Shown one piece after another: positions 15,438-24,296 of a stretch of 37,500 bases of DNA. Within the stretch, counting starts at the first letter, position 1, and every line of letters begins with the position of its first letter. The position numbers were made by a program, and so were the translations under genes. This DNA comes from Polyangiaceae bacterium (GTDB taxonomy: Bacteria; Myxococcota_A; Polyangia; Polyangiales; Polyangiaceae). Location: assembly GCA_025937895.1 (NCBI GenBank), contig JAICQL010000057.1, positions 1 to 37,500 on the forward strand, read 5' to 3'. The notes below the pieces were generated by a model. The model made no database searches. It saw only the letters and a program-made list of their open reading frames with translations, and was not told the DNA's origin.

Positions 15438-17419
15438 TCGATCTCCTCTGCCTGGAGGATGCCTGCTCCCGGTCCGAAGCCGGTGTAGCAATCCCCGGCG
15501 GCGAAGGCCAATGAGCCAGGGGTGACGGCGCGTACGGTCAAGGTGACGCTGCCAGCACCGAGCGGCCCGTCACTGGTGGCGGAGCACACGCCGCTGACGG
15601 TGGCAGGGTTGTGACTGTTGGCCCCGTTTCCGTTGAACACCGTATGCAGCAACGACGCGGGTGAAGAGCAGGGCGCGCCATTGATCAAGATCTCCCAGTC
15701 GGCGGAGTTGAAGCCTCCGCCTGCCACCCGGAAGTTGTCGTAGTAGGTGATCAGCAGGGCCGTGCCCTCCTCCTGCTTCGTGAAGGTCAGCACGCGGTCC
15801 GCCAGCGGCGTCGCGGAGCAGCCGTTCACATCGGACGTGAACGAGGTCCGATACACGACGCGGTCGGCCGGGTTGCCATCGGCACCGTTGCTGCCGGGTT
15901 CGCCGTTGCACAGCGTCTGGGTCGAGGAGACCTCGTCCGGATGGAGCACGCCATCGCCAGCAATCCCGGCGCCGCTGCCGCTGTCGAGGCCGATGTCCAG
16001 CTGCACACCACCGGCAGGACAGGGAAGGCCGGGAGACAGAGTGAGCGGTACCACCAGCGCGTTGATGCCGTTCTGGCCGTCGGTGCCGTTCTGGCCGTCG
16101 GTGCCGTTGGTGCCATTGGTACCGTTGGTGCCATTGGTACCGTCAGCCCCGTTCTGGCCAGCGGTGCCGTTGCAGACGTAGCTGGTGGCGTCGATCTCGT
16201 CGGCATCGAGGATGCCGTCGGCGGGAATGCCGTCGCCGTCGCCATTGTCGAGGCCGGAGTCGATGCGCTTGCCACCGGTGGCGCAGTGCAAGCCAGGGAG
16301 CTCGTCGGACAATGCGACCAGTGAGTTGAAGCCGTTGGTACCGTCCGTGCCGTTGGTCCCGTTCGTGCCATTGGCACCGTCGGTGCCGTTCTGACCGTCG
16401 GTGCCGTTCTGACCGTCGGTGCCGTTCTGACCGTCGGTGCCGTTCTGGCCGTCGTTGCCGTGGCAGACGTAGCTCGTGTCAGTGATCTCGTCCTCGTCCA
16501 GCGTGCCGTCGTCCGCATCGCCGTCGCCACTGCCGTCATCGAGCCCGGAGTCGATGCGCTTGCCGCCGCTCGCGCAGTGTTGCCCGGCGGGCTCATCATT
16601 GACGCTCACGAGCGCGCTGTGGCCATCCACCCCCGCGCTGCCCGTCTCACCGTCGAGCCCGTTGCACACAAACTCGACGGTATCGATCTCCGCCACGGAC
16701 AGGCTTCCGTCACCAGCTACCCCGCCCCCGCTGCCGTCATCGAGCCCGCTCTCCAGGCGCACCCCGCCACTGGCACACTCGAGACCGGCGCTCAGCGACA
16801 CCAGCTGAAACAGGGCCAGCACCGTGGCTCCATCCTGGCCGTGGCAGGTGTACTGCACGGAGTCCACCTCGCCGTCGTCCAGGACGCCGTCTCCCGCCGT
16901 CGCTCCGCCCGAGCCGTCATCTTCCCCGCGCTCCACCTTCGTGCCGCCCGCGGCGCAATTCACTCCCGCGGCTTCGGCAGTCATTCGTAGGAGAGAGCTC
17001 ACGCCCACCGCGCCTGGCTCTCCGGCAGGCCCCGTCGAGCCATCGCTGCCGTCGTCGCCGTTGCACACGTATTCCGTCGAGGTGATCTCGCTCTCGGACA
17101 GCTTTGCATCGCCAGCCTGCGCACCCTCACCACCGCGGTCCGGCCCCACGTCGATGCGACGGCCCCCGGCGCTGCAGTGCTCGCCCGGCGGCTCGGCGCT
17201 TACCGACACCAGCGTCGCCGTGCCCGCGCCGTCATTGCAGATCAGCGCCCGTTGCCCGGCGCTGATCAGCCGCACGCCCCCGTGCTCGCAGTCTTCACCG
17301 GGCGGCACCAGCTCCGTCTCCAGGGTGGGAGGGAACAGCTCTTCATCGCTGCCGCAGGAGACCAGGAGCCAGCAAGCCGTGAAGCACGGCAAAGCGCCTC
17401 GAACCGTTGAGAAAAGCAT
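15434..17419 (-). CDS. Lipoprotein with DUF7151-type and collagen-like repeats
   Basis: 661 residues. Lipobox WLLVSC, lipid Cys 22. Residues 36-505 hold seven tandem units of the form LVSVNDEPAGQHCASGGKRI ... DGxLxxxEIxxxxYVCNG, each with two Cys and an acidic D-x-D/N-x-DG-x-L-x-x-x-E(I/V) stretch that recalls calcium loops; the first unit is degenerate. Between units 5/6 and 6/7 are collagen-like Gly-x-x runs (DGQNGT and NGTNGT types, about 322-363 and 420-452). Residues ~520-661 are a C-terminal beta-rich domain with four Cys (VVYRTSFTSDVNGC ... CYTGFGPGAG). Probably a surface-displayed adhesion or matrix protein; function inferred. The stop shares CTAG with the LPMO-like gene. Confidence 0.88.
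   Translation of the reverse strand: MLFSTVRGALPCFTACWLLVSCGSDEELFPPTLETELVPPGEDCEHGGVRLISAGQRALICNDGAGTATLVSVSAEPPGEHCSAGGRRIDVGPDRGGEGAQAGDAKLSESEITSTEYVCNGDDGSDGSTGPAGEPGAVGVSSLLRMTAEAAGVNCAAGGTKVERGEDDGSGGATAGDGVLDDGEVDSVQYTCHGQDGATVLALFQLVSLSAGLECASGGVRLESGLDDGSGGGVAGDGSLSVAEIDTVEFVCNGLDGETGSAGVDGHSALVSVNDEPAGQHCASGGKRIDSGLDDGSGDGDADDGTLDEDEITDTSYVCHGNDGQNGTDGQNGTDGQNGTDGQNGTDGANGTNGTNGTDGTNGFNSLVALSDELPGLHCATGGKRIDSGLDNGDGDGIPADGILDADEIDATSYVCNGTAGQNGADGTNGTNGTNGTNGTDGQNGTDGQNGINALVVPLTLSPGLPCPAGGVQLDIGLDSGSGAGIAGDGVLHPDEVSSTQTLCNGEPGSNGADGNPADRVVYRTSFTSDVNGCSATPLADRVLTFTKQEEGTALLITYYDNFRVAGGGFNSADWEILINGAPCSSPASLLHTVFNGNGANSHNPATVSGVCSATSDGPLGAGSVTLTVRAVTPGSLAFAAGDCYTGFGPGAGILQAEEID
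16064..16162 (-). repeat. Short-period repeat coding collagen-like NGT/DGQ run
   Basis: Tandem 9- and 18-base units inside the collagen-like lipoprotein gene, coding residues ~420-452 (NGTNGTNGTNGT then DGQNGTDGQNG). Near-identical units make it prone to length change by slippage in multiples of 9 or 18, which would keep the frame. Confidence 0.8.
16331..16456 (-). repeat. 18-base tandem repeat coding DGQNGT
   Basis: Four nearly identical copies of an 18-base unit (plus strand GCCGTTCTGACCGTCGGT) followed by degenerate 9-base units, coding residues ~322-363 of the collagen-like lipoprotein. The high identity at DNA level points to recent expansion. Confidence 0.85.
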
Positions 17420-17796
17420 GCTTTCGTCATGCTAGCACCGGCTGCCCTGCGCGCAGACCGAGCCGGTTGGCGCCAGCTGCTGGCTAGCGCTGCGAGTGGC
17501 GCCGAGTGGGCGGAAAAGCTGCGGTGGCATGAGCAATGCCACTCGTGCTCGGGTCAGAGTGACCTCCCGGGGTGAAGCAAGTCTGCGAGCAACCTCGCCG
17601 TCTGGCGCGGCCGCCCTGCACAGCAGTACCCCAGCACGGCAGCACGCACGTCCCCGTCACTCCTCGTCGTTCACTGGAGCGCGAGGCTGCTGCTGCGCAT
17701 TCACGTTCCTGCAGTGCTGATGCGGTCCGTGAGCTCCGGGCGAGCGTTGCCTCTCCACGCTGAAAGGTGCGATAAGCCGCCTCCTCATCTACCTAC
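17420..17796 (+). other. Divergent intergenic region without genes
   Basis: 377 bases between divergent lipoprotein genes. Open frames here have no ribosome site and no protein-like composition. The only structure I can point to is the inverted repeat at 17524-17542. No promoter hexamers stand out. Confidence 0.45.
17524..17542. promoter_or_regulatory. Perfect inverted repeat, possible operator
   Basis: GTGGCAT (17524-17530), 5-base spacer GAGCA, ATGCCAC (17536-17542). A second, overlapping pair GAGCA/TGCTC (17531-17535 and 17546-17550) follows. It sits midway in the divergent region, about 255 bases before the plus-strand start and 105 before the minus-strand start, so an operator role is possible, but one 7-bp palindrome in GC-rich DNA is weak evidence. 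Confidence 0.25.
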
Positions 17797-18939
17797 ATGG
17801 GGAACAGTATGACTGGTATTCTTCACGCGCCTCGCCGGCTTCGCTCGGTTCACTCCGTCCTGGGCTGTGCAGCGCTCTCTCTTGCAGCCGCCTGCTTTGC
17901 AGCCGCCTGCCAGCCCTCCGAGCCCAAGGCGCCGGACGCGGAAGCCTCTGCAGCCACCGCCGCCTCCGCGCCTGCCACGAGCCCGACCGGCGCGGTGCGT
18001 GTGCTGGCCGCCGACTCTCAGGTGTTGCAGCGGCCCACCACCGCCGCCTTTCGCGGACAGAGCCTGTTCGTGGCCATCGGCCAGCTGAGCGTGCTGTTCG
18101 GCAGTGATGGCGCGCAGCCAAAGCTGCCGTTTCAGGCGCTGTCCTTGCCGCTCGAGGGGGGCGCGCTGGGCGCTGAGAAGATCGCGCTGCCGGGCAACGA
18201 CTATTACCCGGAGGGCACGGCCGCCGCGCAGGATGGCACCCTGTACATCGGCAGCATCATGCAGGGCACGATCGTGAAGGTGCCGGCGGGCTCGCTCAGC
18301 GCCACGCCCTTCGTGAGCAAGCCGCTGGTACGACGCGGGGTGATCGGCTTGACCGTGGATGACGGGCGGCAGCTGCTCTGGTTCTGCGACTCGAACCCCA
18401 AGCTGGAAGACGCGAAGAAGGCGGGAGAGCTGGTGGGCGTACAGCTCGCCGACGGTCAGGAGAAGGTGCGCCATGGCTTGCCGCGCACCGACGACAAGGC
18501 GCCGTTCTGCAACGACGTGATCGTGAGTCCCGATGGGGCGCTGTGGATCACGGACTCGGCGCTGGGGCGGGTGTTTCACGTGCCCGCCGACAGGGCGCTG
18601 GAGGCCAACGCGGCCCAGGTCTGGGCCGAGGGAGATGAAGTGCGACCGCCTCCCACAGGTGGCTCGGGCGCTAACGGCCTGGAGTGGGTGGACGGCAAGC
18701 TGGTGGTGGCCAACGTGGGCCGTGGCACGTTGGTCCGGCTCGACCCGGCGAGCACCGAGCCGAGCCGTGGCGCCCAGCTGATCGCGCTGAGCGACGCCAG
18801 CACCCGAGAGCCCGTGGAGCTGTGCAGCCCCGACGGGGTGGAGCGGGTGCCGGGCTCGCAGCACAAGGTGGTGGTGGTGGAGAACGGGGGCTGCCCCGCC
18901 AAGCAGCCCCGCATCGTGGAGGTCACCTTGCAGCTATGA
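17797..18939 (+). CDS. Lipoprotein, SMP-30/beta-propeller-like
   Basis: 380 residues. Signal peptide with lipobox FAAAC, lipid Cys 38 (a second ATG at 17809 would also serve), then an Ala/Ser/Thr linker to ~65. The remainder shows repeated beta-blade patterns: TTAAFRGQSLFVAIGQLSVLF, GTAAAQDGTLYIGSIMQGTI, NDVIVSPDGALWITDSALGR, and GANGLEWVDGKLVVANVGRG. The PDG-x-LW/LY-I-x-D strands recur as in SMP-30/gluconolactonase and NHL-type propellers. No enzymatic residues can be assigned with certainty. Probably a periplasmic or surface binding protein. Confidence 0.78.
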   Translation: MGNSMTGILHAPRRLRSVHSVLGCAALSLAAACFAAACQPSEPKAPDAEASAATAASAPATSPTGAVRVLAADSQVLQRPTTAAFRGQSLFVAIGQLSVLFGSDGAQPKLPFQALSLPLEGGALGAEKIALPGNDYYPEGTAAAQDGTLYIGSIMQGTIVKVPAGSLSATPFVSKPLVRRGVIGLTVDDGRQLLWFCDSNPKLEDAKKAGELVGVQLADGQEKVRHGLPRTDDKAPFCNDVIVSPDGALWITDSALGRVFHVPADRALEANAAQVWAEGDEVRPPPTGGSGANGLEWVDGKLVVANVGRGTLVRLDPASTEPSRGAQLIALSDASTREPVELCSPDGVERVPGSQHKVVVVENGGCPAKQPRIVEVTLQL

Positions 18940-18998
18940 TGATGGTGGCTGCCGGCGTACAGCCGAGGTGAGGGAGAAAAAGGGGCAGTAGCAATGAC

Positions 18999-19022
18999 GC
19001 CGGAGCAGGGAGGGGCTCCGGC
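18999..19022 (+). promoter_or_regulatory. Hairpin upstream of fadD
   Basis: Perfect 8-bp stem GCCGGAGC (18999-19006) / GCTCCGGC (19015-19022), 8-base loop, 59 bases after the propeller gene stop and 45 before the fadD start. There is no T-run, so it may be a GC-type terminator of the upstream gene or a leader structure of fadD. Confidence 0.35.
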
Positions 19023-19067
19023 TACTTGCCGCCCGTCGGGGCCTGGGGTACCGGAAAGGGGATGAGC

Positions 19068-20747
19068 ATGAGCAACGGGGTTTCAAAGGCGGAGGCGTCC
19101 AGCGACAGGCCATGGCTGGCCCACTATCCCAAGGGGGTGCAGTGGGACATCGCCACGGACACCTATCGCAACGCCCTGGAGATGCTGGAGGAGACGTTCC
19201 AGAAGTTCGCCGCGGCGCCCGCGCAAGAGAACCTGGGGCACGTCATGTACTACCGGGAGGTGGAGCAGCAGTCGCGCGAGCTGGCCACCTTCTTCCAGGT
19301 CAAGGGCTTGAAGCCGGGAGACACGCTGGCCATCCAGATGCCCAACGTGCTGCAGTACCTGGTCACGATGTTCGCGGGCATCCGTGCCGGCCTGCGCATC
19401 GTGAACCTGAATCCGCTGTACACGCCGGCAGAGATGAAGGGCCCGCTGCGCGACTCGGGCGCCAAGGCCATGGTGATCCTGGCCAACTTCGCCGACAAGC
19501 TGGAGAAGGTGCTGCCCGAGACGGACCTGCAGTTGCTCGTGGTGACACAGATCGGCGACAGCCTGCCGCTGTTGAAGAGCTGCATAGTCAACACCATGGT
19601 CAAGCACGTGAAGAAGATGGTGCCGGCCTTCCACCTGCCGCAGGCCATCTCCTGGCGCGCCGCTCTCGGCATCGGACGCAGCGCGCGCTACCAGCGCCCG
19701 GACGTGCCCTCCGATCAGACGCTGTTCCTGCAATACACCGGCGGCACCACGGGTGTGCCCAAGGCGGCGGACCTCACCCACGCCAACATCGTGGCCAACG
19801 TGCTGCAGTGCAAGGCCTTCTTCCACATGCTGGTGCCCGGGAAAGAGGTGCTGATCGCAGCGCTGCCTTTCTACCACATCTTCGGCTTGACGGTGAACAG
19901 CCTGCTGCTCACGCACCTCGGTGCCAAGCTGGTGCTGGTCACCAACCCGCGCGACATCCCGGCCTTCATCAAGGTGCTGCAGGGCTCGCGCTACACGATG
20001 TTCACGGGCTTGAACACGCTGTTCAACGCGCTGATGAATAACCCCGATTTCACCAAGATCGACTTCAGCGCCAGCAAGATCGTGGTGGCGGGCGGCATGG
20101 CGCTGCAGCAGGCCGTCGGCGAGCGCTGGTTGAAGCTGACCGGCAAGCCCATCCTGGAGGGCTACGGCCTGAGCGAGACGTCACCGGTGCTGTGCTGCAA
20201 CGCACCCTCGCAGAACGTGCCTGGCACCATCGGCCAGCCCTTCCCACGGACGGAGATCGCGATCCTGGATCCCGACGGCAAGCGTGTGCCGCTCGGGGAG
20301 CGGGGTGAGATCTGTGCGCGCGGCCCGCAGGTGATGCGCGGCTATTTCAAGAAGCCGGCGGAGACGGCGCAGGTGATGACCGCCGATGGCTTCTTCCGCA
20401 CGGGGGACGCCGGCACCATGGACGAGCGGGGCTACGTGCGCATCGTGGACCGCATCAAGGACATGATCCTGGTCTCGGGCTTCAACGTTTACCCGAACGA
20501 GGTGGAGGACGTGCTCATGACCCTGCCCGGCGTGCGCGAGGCCGCGGCCATCGGCGTGCCGGACGGGCAGGCCACCGAGCGGGTGAAGGCCTGCGTGGTG
20601 AAGAGCCGGGATACCTTGACGGAGGAAGAGGTGATCGAGCACTGCCGCAAGTCGCTGGCGGCGTACAAGGTGCCGAAGGTGGTGCAGTTCTATGCTGAGC
20701 TGCCGAAGACCCCGGTGGGCAAGATCTTGCGGCGCGAGCTGCGCTGA
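19068..20747 (+). CDS. fadD: Long-chain fatty acid-CoA ligase
   Basis: 559 residues (E. coli FadD has 561). Activates fatty acids to acyl-CoA through an acyl-AMP intermediate, at the inner membrane. Seen: YTGGTTGVPK (223-232, ATP loop), LPFYHIFGLT (266-275), EGYGLSETSP (364-373), FRTGDAGTMDERGYVRIVDR (443-462), KDMILVSGFNVYPNEVED (464-481) and the catalytic Lys in KTPVGKILRREL (547-558). ATG at 19068 is chosen because GGAAAGGGG ends 6 bases before it; the ATG at 19062 would have no spacing. The response regulator gene follows after 35 bases on the same strand. The substrate chain length is assigned from the family only. Confidence 0.93.
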   Translation: MSNGVSKAEASSDRPWLAHYPKGVQWDIATDTYRNALEMLEETFQKFAAAPAQENLGHVMYYREVEQQSRELATFFQVKGLKPGDTLAIQMPNVLQYLVTMFAGIRAGLRIVNLNPLYTPAEMKGPLRDSGAKAMVILANFADKLEKVLPETDLQLLVVTQIGDSLPLLKSCIVNTMVKHVKKMVPAFHLPQAISWRAALGIGRSARYQRPDVPSDQTLFLQYTGGTTGVPKAADLTHANIVANVLQCKAFFHMLVPGKEVLIAALPFYHIFGLTVNSLLLTHLGAKLVLVTNPRDIPAFIKVLQGSRYTMFTGLNTLFNALMNNPDFTKIDFSASKIVVAGGMALQQAVGERWLKLTGKPILEGYGLSETSPVLCCNAPSQNVPGTIGQPFPRTEIAILDPDGKRVPLGERGEICARGPQVMRGYFKKPAETAQVMTADGFFRTGDAGTMDERGYVRIVDRIKDMILVSGFNVYPNEVEDVLMTLPGVREAAAIGVPDGQATERVKACVVKSRDTLTEEEVIEHCRKSLAAYKVPKVVQFYAELPKTPVGKILRRELR

Positions 20748-20782
20748 GCTGCCGGCAGCCGGTCGCACGGGAGCGCATTGGC

Positions 20783-21517
20783 TTGGCGAGCTTGCTGGTC
20801 GTAGATGACGACGCGCACATTCGCGAGGTGATGCGCTTCGCGCTGGAGAAGGCGGGGCACCAGGTGGTGGAGGCTGCGGACGGCGCCGCCGCGCTGGCGC
20901 TGTTCCAGAAGCAGCCGTTCGATCTGCTGGTGCTCGACATCGTGATGCCGGAGCTGGACGGCCTGGAGCTGTGCCGCAAGATCCGCGCGCTGGGGCACGT
21001 GCCCATCATCTTCGTCTCCAGCCGTGACGAGGAGCTGGACCGCGTGCTGGGGCTGGAGCTCGGGGGCGACGATTATCTGACCAAGCCCTTCAGCCCGCGC
21101 GAGCTATCCGCACGGGTGGCGGCGGTGCTGCGGCGCGGGCGCCTGTCCGCGGTGCCTGCGGAGACCACGGCCAGGCCGCCAGGGGTCGCGGCAGCGCCCG
21201 TGGCGCGGGGTGAAGCGCTCCGTCACGGCGCCGTGGTGCTGGACCGAGCGCGCCACCAGTGCTGGGTGGCAGGGCAAGAGGTGGTGCTCACGGTGAGCGA
21301 GTTCGAGCTGCTGCGCGTGCTGCTGGAGGCGCCGGGGCGGGTGTTCTCGCGCGCCCAGCTGGTGGAGCAGGCGTACGGCAGCGGGCACTACATCAGCGAC
21401 CGGACGGTGGACAGCCACATCCGCCGGCTGCGGCAGAAGCTGGGCTCCGAGGCAGAGCAGGTGGAGACGGTGTACGGCGTGGGCTACCGGCTGCGTGAGC
21501 ACTCGCCGCGAGCGTGA
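20783..21517 (+). CDS. OmpR-family response regulator
   Basis: 244 residues from a TTG at 20783. Receiver domain 1-~120 with the acidic pocket VVDDDAH (6-12), phospho-acceptor Asp 52 in LVLDIVMPELDG, the Thr/Ser of FVSS, and Lys 101 in DDYLTKPF. Ala/Pro linker ~120-150, then a winged-helix DNA-binding domain: LTVSEFELLRVLLEAPGRVF, RTVDSHIRRLRQKLG, ETVYGVGYRL. The kinase gene follows with one base between stop and ATG, so the two form a unit. Targets are unknown; receiver and kinase H-box resemble the CreBC group. Confidence 0.95.
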   Translation: MASLLVVDDDAHIREVMRFALEKAGHQVVEAADGAAALALFQKQPFDLLVLDIVMPELDGLELCRKIRALGHVPIIFVSSRDEELDRVLGLELGGDDYLTKPFSPRELSARVAAVLRRGRLSAVPAETTARPPGVAAAPVARGEALRHGAVVLDRARHQCWVAGQEVVLTVSEFELLRVLLEAPGRVFSRAQLVEQAYGSGHYISDRTVDSHIRRLRQKLGSEAEQVETVYGVGYRLREHSPRA

Positions 21518-21518
21518 G

Positions 21519-23063
21519 ATGCGGCGCGGCCCCAGCATCGCCCTGCTGCTGCTCGGCGCGAATCTGTTCGTGCTGTGCTTGCCGATCGCCAGCCTGCTGC
21601 TCTGGCGCGCGTACGATCTGTACCTGCTGCGCCAGACCGAGCGGCAGCTGATCAATCAGTCCGTGGTGGTGGCGGAGGCCTTTCGCGACGCCTGGCGGCT
21701 CGAGTCGGGCATCAGCGGCGACGATCCGCGCCCGCCTGGGCGGGGCGGAGATCGCTACATCGCCATCGAGCCGGTGCTGGACGTGCTGGGCGACATCTCG
21801 CCGCCGCGCCCCGCGGAGCTGCGCCCCGACAAACCGCTGCCGGACTCGATCGAGCGGCGCGCCGGCGCGCGCATCGAGGATCTGCTGCACCGCGCGCAGA
21901 TCTTCAACCTGAGCGGGGTGCGCGTGCTCGACACCGAGGCGTGTGTGGTGGCCAGCACCGGCGGGCAGACGGACCGCTGCGTGGTGCCCGCGCCGGAGCT
22001 GGAGAGCGCGCTGCACGGCGAATATGCGGCGGTGGCTCGGCGCCGCAAGCCGCCCGATCCGCTGCCCCCGCTGGGTGACATCAAGTCGCGCGGCACCCTG
22101 CAGGTGTTCACGGCCCTGCCCGTGTTCTCGAACGGGCAGGTGATCGCGGTGGTGACCGCGACCCGCACCGGGCTCGATGCGCTCTCGTCGCTGTGGCAGA
22201 TCCGGCGCGGCCTGCTGGTGGCGATCGCGGGCGCCATGGCCCTGATCAGCGCCACCAGCCTGCTGTTTGCGCGCGCCATCGCTCGGCCCATGCTGGCCAT
22301 CACGCGCAAGGCCAAGGCCGTGGCCGCCGGTGACCCGTCGAGCGACTTCGTGGTGCGCGGCTTCACCCCGGCAGAGATCCGCAGCCTGAGCGAGGCGCTG
22401 GACGTGATGACCAAGAAGCTGCGCGCGCAGGCGGAGTACGTGGCCGACTTCGCCACCACCGTCAGCCACGAGCTGAAGACGCCGATCGCGGCCATCCGCG
22501 GCGCGAGCGAGCTGCTCAGCGACTTCGAGAGCATGGATAGCCCGCAGCGCCAGCGCTTCCTGAGCAACATCCTGCTCGACACCGAGCGCATGGATCGCCT
22601 GGTCACCCGCTTGCTGGCGCTGGCCAAGATCGAGAGCGCGGCGGCGCTGCCTGGCGGCAAGCTGCAGGTGGTGGCCTTCTGCCGGCGGCTGGTCGAGCGC
22701 TATGGCGGCGCCGTGCAGCTGATCGCGCGTGACCCGCCGGTAGAGCTGGACATCCAGGAGGACCACCTGGCCTCCGCCATCGGCAACCTGATCGACAATG
22801 CCGTGCGGCACGGTCAGGGTGAGCCCGTGCAGGTCAGCCTCAGCTCGGCAGCGGGGCGGCTGCGGGTGGATGTGCAAGATCGGGGCAAGGGCATCAGCCC
22901 CGGCAATCAGCCCAAGGTGTGGGACCGCTTCTTCACCACGGAGCGCGACCGCGGCGGTACCGGTCTGGGGCTGTCGATCGTGCAGGCCATCGTGCAGGCG
23001 CGCAAGGGCGAGGTCAGCTTCGAGACGTCGCCCAGCGGCACGTGTTTTCGCATGATCCTGTGA
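21519..23063 (+). CDS. Sensor histidine kinase
   Basis: 514 residues from the ATG at 21519 (TGAGATG junction with the regulator); a GTG at 21495 would add 8 residues and overlap it. Membrane segments at about 6-29 and 232-250 enclose a ~200-residue sensory region with two Cys (142 and 154). HAMP-like region, then the dimerisation domain with phospho-His 317 in FATTVSHELKTPIAAIRGASEL, N-box IGNLIDNAVRHG, G1 VDVQDRGKGIS and G2 DRGGTGLGLSIV. Partner of the regulator at 20783. The signal is unknown. Confidence 0.95.
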   Translation: MRRGPSIALLLLGANLFVLCLPIASLLLWRAYDLYLLRQTERQLINQSVVVAEAFRDAWRLESGISGDDPRPPGRGGDRYIAIEPVLDVLGDISPPRPAELRPDKPLPDSIERRAGARIEDLLHRAQIFNLSGVRVLDTEACVVASTGGQTDRCVVPAPELESALHGEYAAVARRRKPPDPLPPLGDIKSRGTLQVFTALPVFSNGQVIAVVTATRTGLDALSSLWQIRRGLLVAIAGAMALISATSLLFARAIARPMLAITRKAKAVAAGDPSSDFVVRGFTPAEIRSLSEALDVMTKKLRAQAEYVADFATTVSHELKTPIAAIRGASELLSDFESMDSPQRQRFLSNILLDTERMDRLVTRLLALAKIESAAALPGGKLQVVAFCRRLVERYGGAVQLIARDPPVELDIQEDHLASAIGNLIDNAVRHGQGEPVQVSLSSAAGRLRVDVQDRGKGISPGNQPKVWDRFFTTERDRGGTGLGLSIVQAIVQARKGEVSFETSPSGTCFRMIL

Positions 23064-23093
23064 GCGCGCAGCGCTCGGGCTCGACGGCGCACG

Positions 23094-24269
23094 TCACGCG
23101 CGTAGCGCCTGGATCGGATCCATCCGGGACGCCCGGAGAGCCGGGAACAGACCGCCCAGCAAGCCGAGGAGCACCCCGCTCAGCGCGGCGGAAGCCAGGA
23201 TGTCCGTGCTGGGGATGAACTGGAACCGCACCTCGACGCCGTACGCGGCCGAGTTACCCACGGCAAAGTCCGCCAGCAAGGTGGAGAGCGCCAGCGACAG
23301 GCCGAGCGCGGTGCCGACCAGCGCGATGCCCACGGACTCGAGCAAGAAGGTGAACAAGATCTGCCTGCGCTGAAAGCCCAGCGCGCGCAGCACGCCGATC
23401 TCCTTCGTGCGCTGCTCCACCGCTGCGTACATGGCGATCGCTGCGCCGAGCAGGGCGCCCAGCGAGAAGATGACGCTGACCATCCCGCCCAGGATCAGGA
23501 TCATGCCGGACAGGCCCTGTGAGAGCCGCTCGTAATACTGGCTCTCGCGCTCGACGATCAGCCCTTCCTCCTTGCTGCCCTGCTCGAGCGCGCTGGCGAA
23601 GGCGTCGTAGGCGTCCGCAGAGCTGAGCCGGGCCGTCACCGACGAGATGTAGCCGTCGGACTCGGTGGTGGTCTGCACGCTGTGCAGATCCGCCCAGAGC
23701 TCGGACTCGAACGCGGCGCCGCCTGCCTCGAAGACCCCCACCACCGTGAGCCTGCGGCCCTTGTTCATCTCGACCTCGCCGCCGAGCGCGAGCCCGCGGT
23801 AGCGACCCACCAGGCCCACGCCGATCATCGCTTCGTCCGTCGCTGCCGTGGCGCGGCGGCCGGCGACGATGCGCACGTCCGGCCGCAGTTGCGCCACGTT
23901 GCTGGAGACGCCGCGCACCTGTAGCCAGCCAGTGCGGGAGCCATCCGCCGACACCACGAGGAGCGAGCGGACCACCTCGCTGCTCGCCAGCGTGTCACCC
24001 TGCGCGCCGCGCGCCACACCCGGTGCGGCGGCGATCAGCCCAAACACTCCCTGCCGCAGGGTCGACCCGACCTCGGCGGTGGCGCTCTGCTGCATCACGA
24101 TGGCGGTGTCTCGAGCGCCCGAGCGGAGCAGCGTCTGGCCTACTCCGTTGACGAGCATCAGCGACGCAGCGAGCACAAACACCACCAGCGCCACTCCCGC
24201 GCAGGTCGCCAGGTTCGTGTGACGGCGCACCCACAGATTTCTGGCGCTGTACTTCAGCGGAAGCGACAT
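23094..24269 (-). CDS. FtsX-type ABC transporter permease (second of pair)
   Basis: 391 residues. N-terminal membrane segment (TCAGVALVVFVLAASLMLVN, about 22-41), an extracytoplasmic region of MacB-type core fold (~45-255), then three membrane segments (about 258-280, 307-335, 355-375) with the FtsX signature KEIGVLRALGFQRRQILFTF and the end GLFPALRASRMDPIQALRA. Family members move lipoproteins, peptides or other substrates, or act mechanically, with an ATPase. It starts 27 bases after the other permease. No ATPase gene is visible. Confidence 0.92.
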   Translation of the reverse strand: MSLPLKYSARNLWVRRHTNLATCAGVALVVFVLAASLMLVNGVGQTLLRSGARDTAIVMQQSATAEVGSTLRQGVFGLIAAAPGVARGAQGDTLASSEVVRSLLVVSADGSRTGWLQVRGVSSNVAQLRPDVRIVAGRRATAATDEAMIGVGLVGRYRGLALGGEVEMNKGRRLTVVGVFEAGGAAFESELWADLHSVQTTTESDGYISSVTARLSSADAYDAFASALEQGSKEEGLIVERESQYYERLSQGLSGMILILGGMVSVIFSLGALLGAAIAMYAAVEQRTKEIGVLRALGFQRRQILFTFLLESVGIALVGTALGLSLALSTLLADFAVGNSAAYGVEVRFQFIPSTDILASAALSGVLLGLLGGLFPALRASRMDPIQALRA

Positions 24270-24296
24270 GTCTCCCTCGTGCGCGAAGCAAGGCGC

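Noticed and set aside
16064..16456. Regular repeats that could suggest a CRISPR array
   Set aside because: Units are 9 or 18 bases without spacers and code collagen-like residues in frame.
17785..18864. 359-codon minus-strand open frame
   Set aside because: Shadow of the beta-propeller lipoprotein gene, which has signal peptide and blade pattern on the other strand.
21393..22877. 494-codon minus-strand open frame
   Set aside because: Shadow of the histidine kinase gene, with no recognisable domain.
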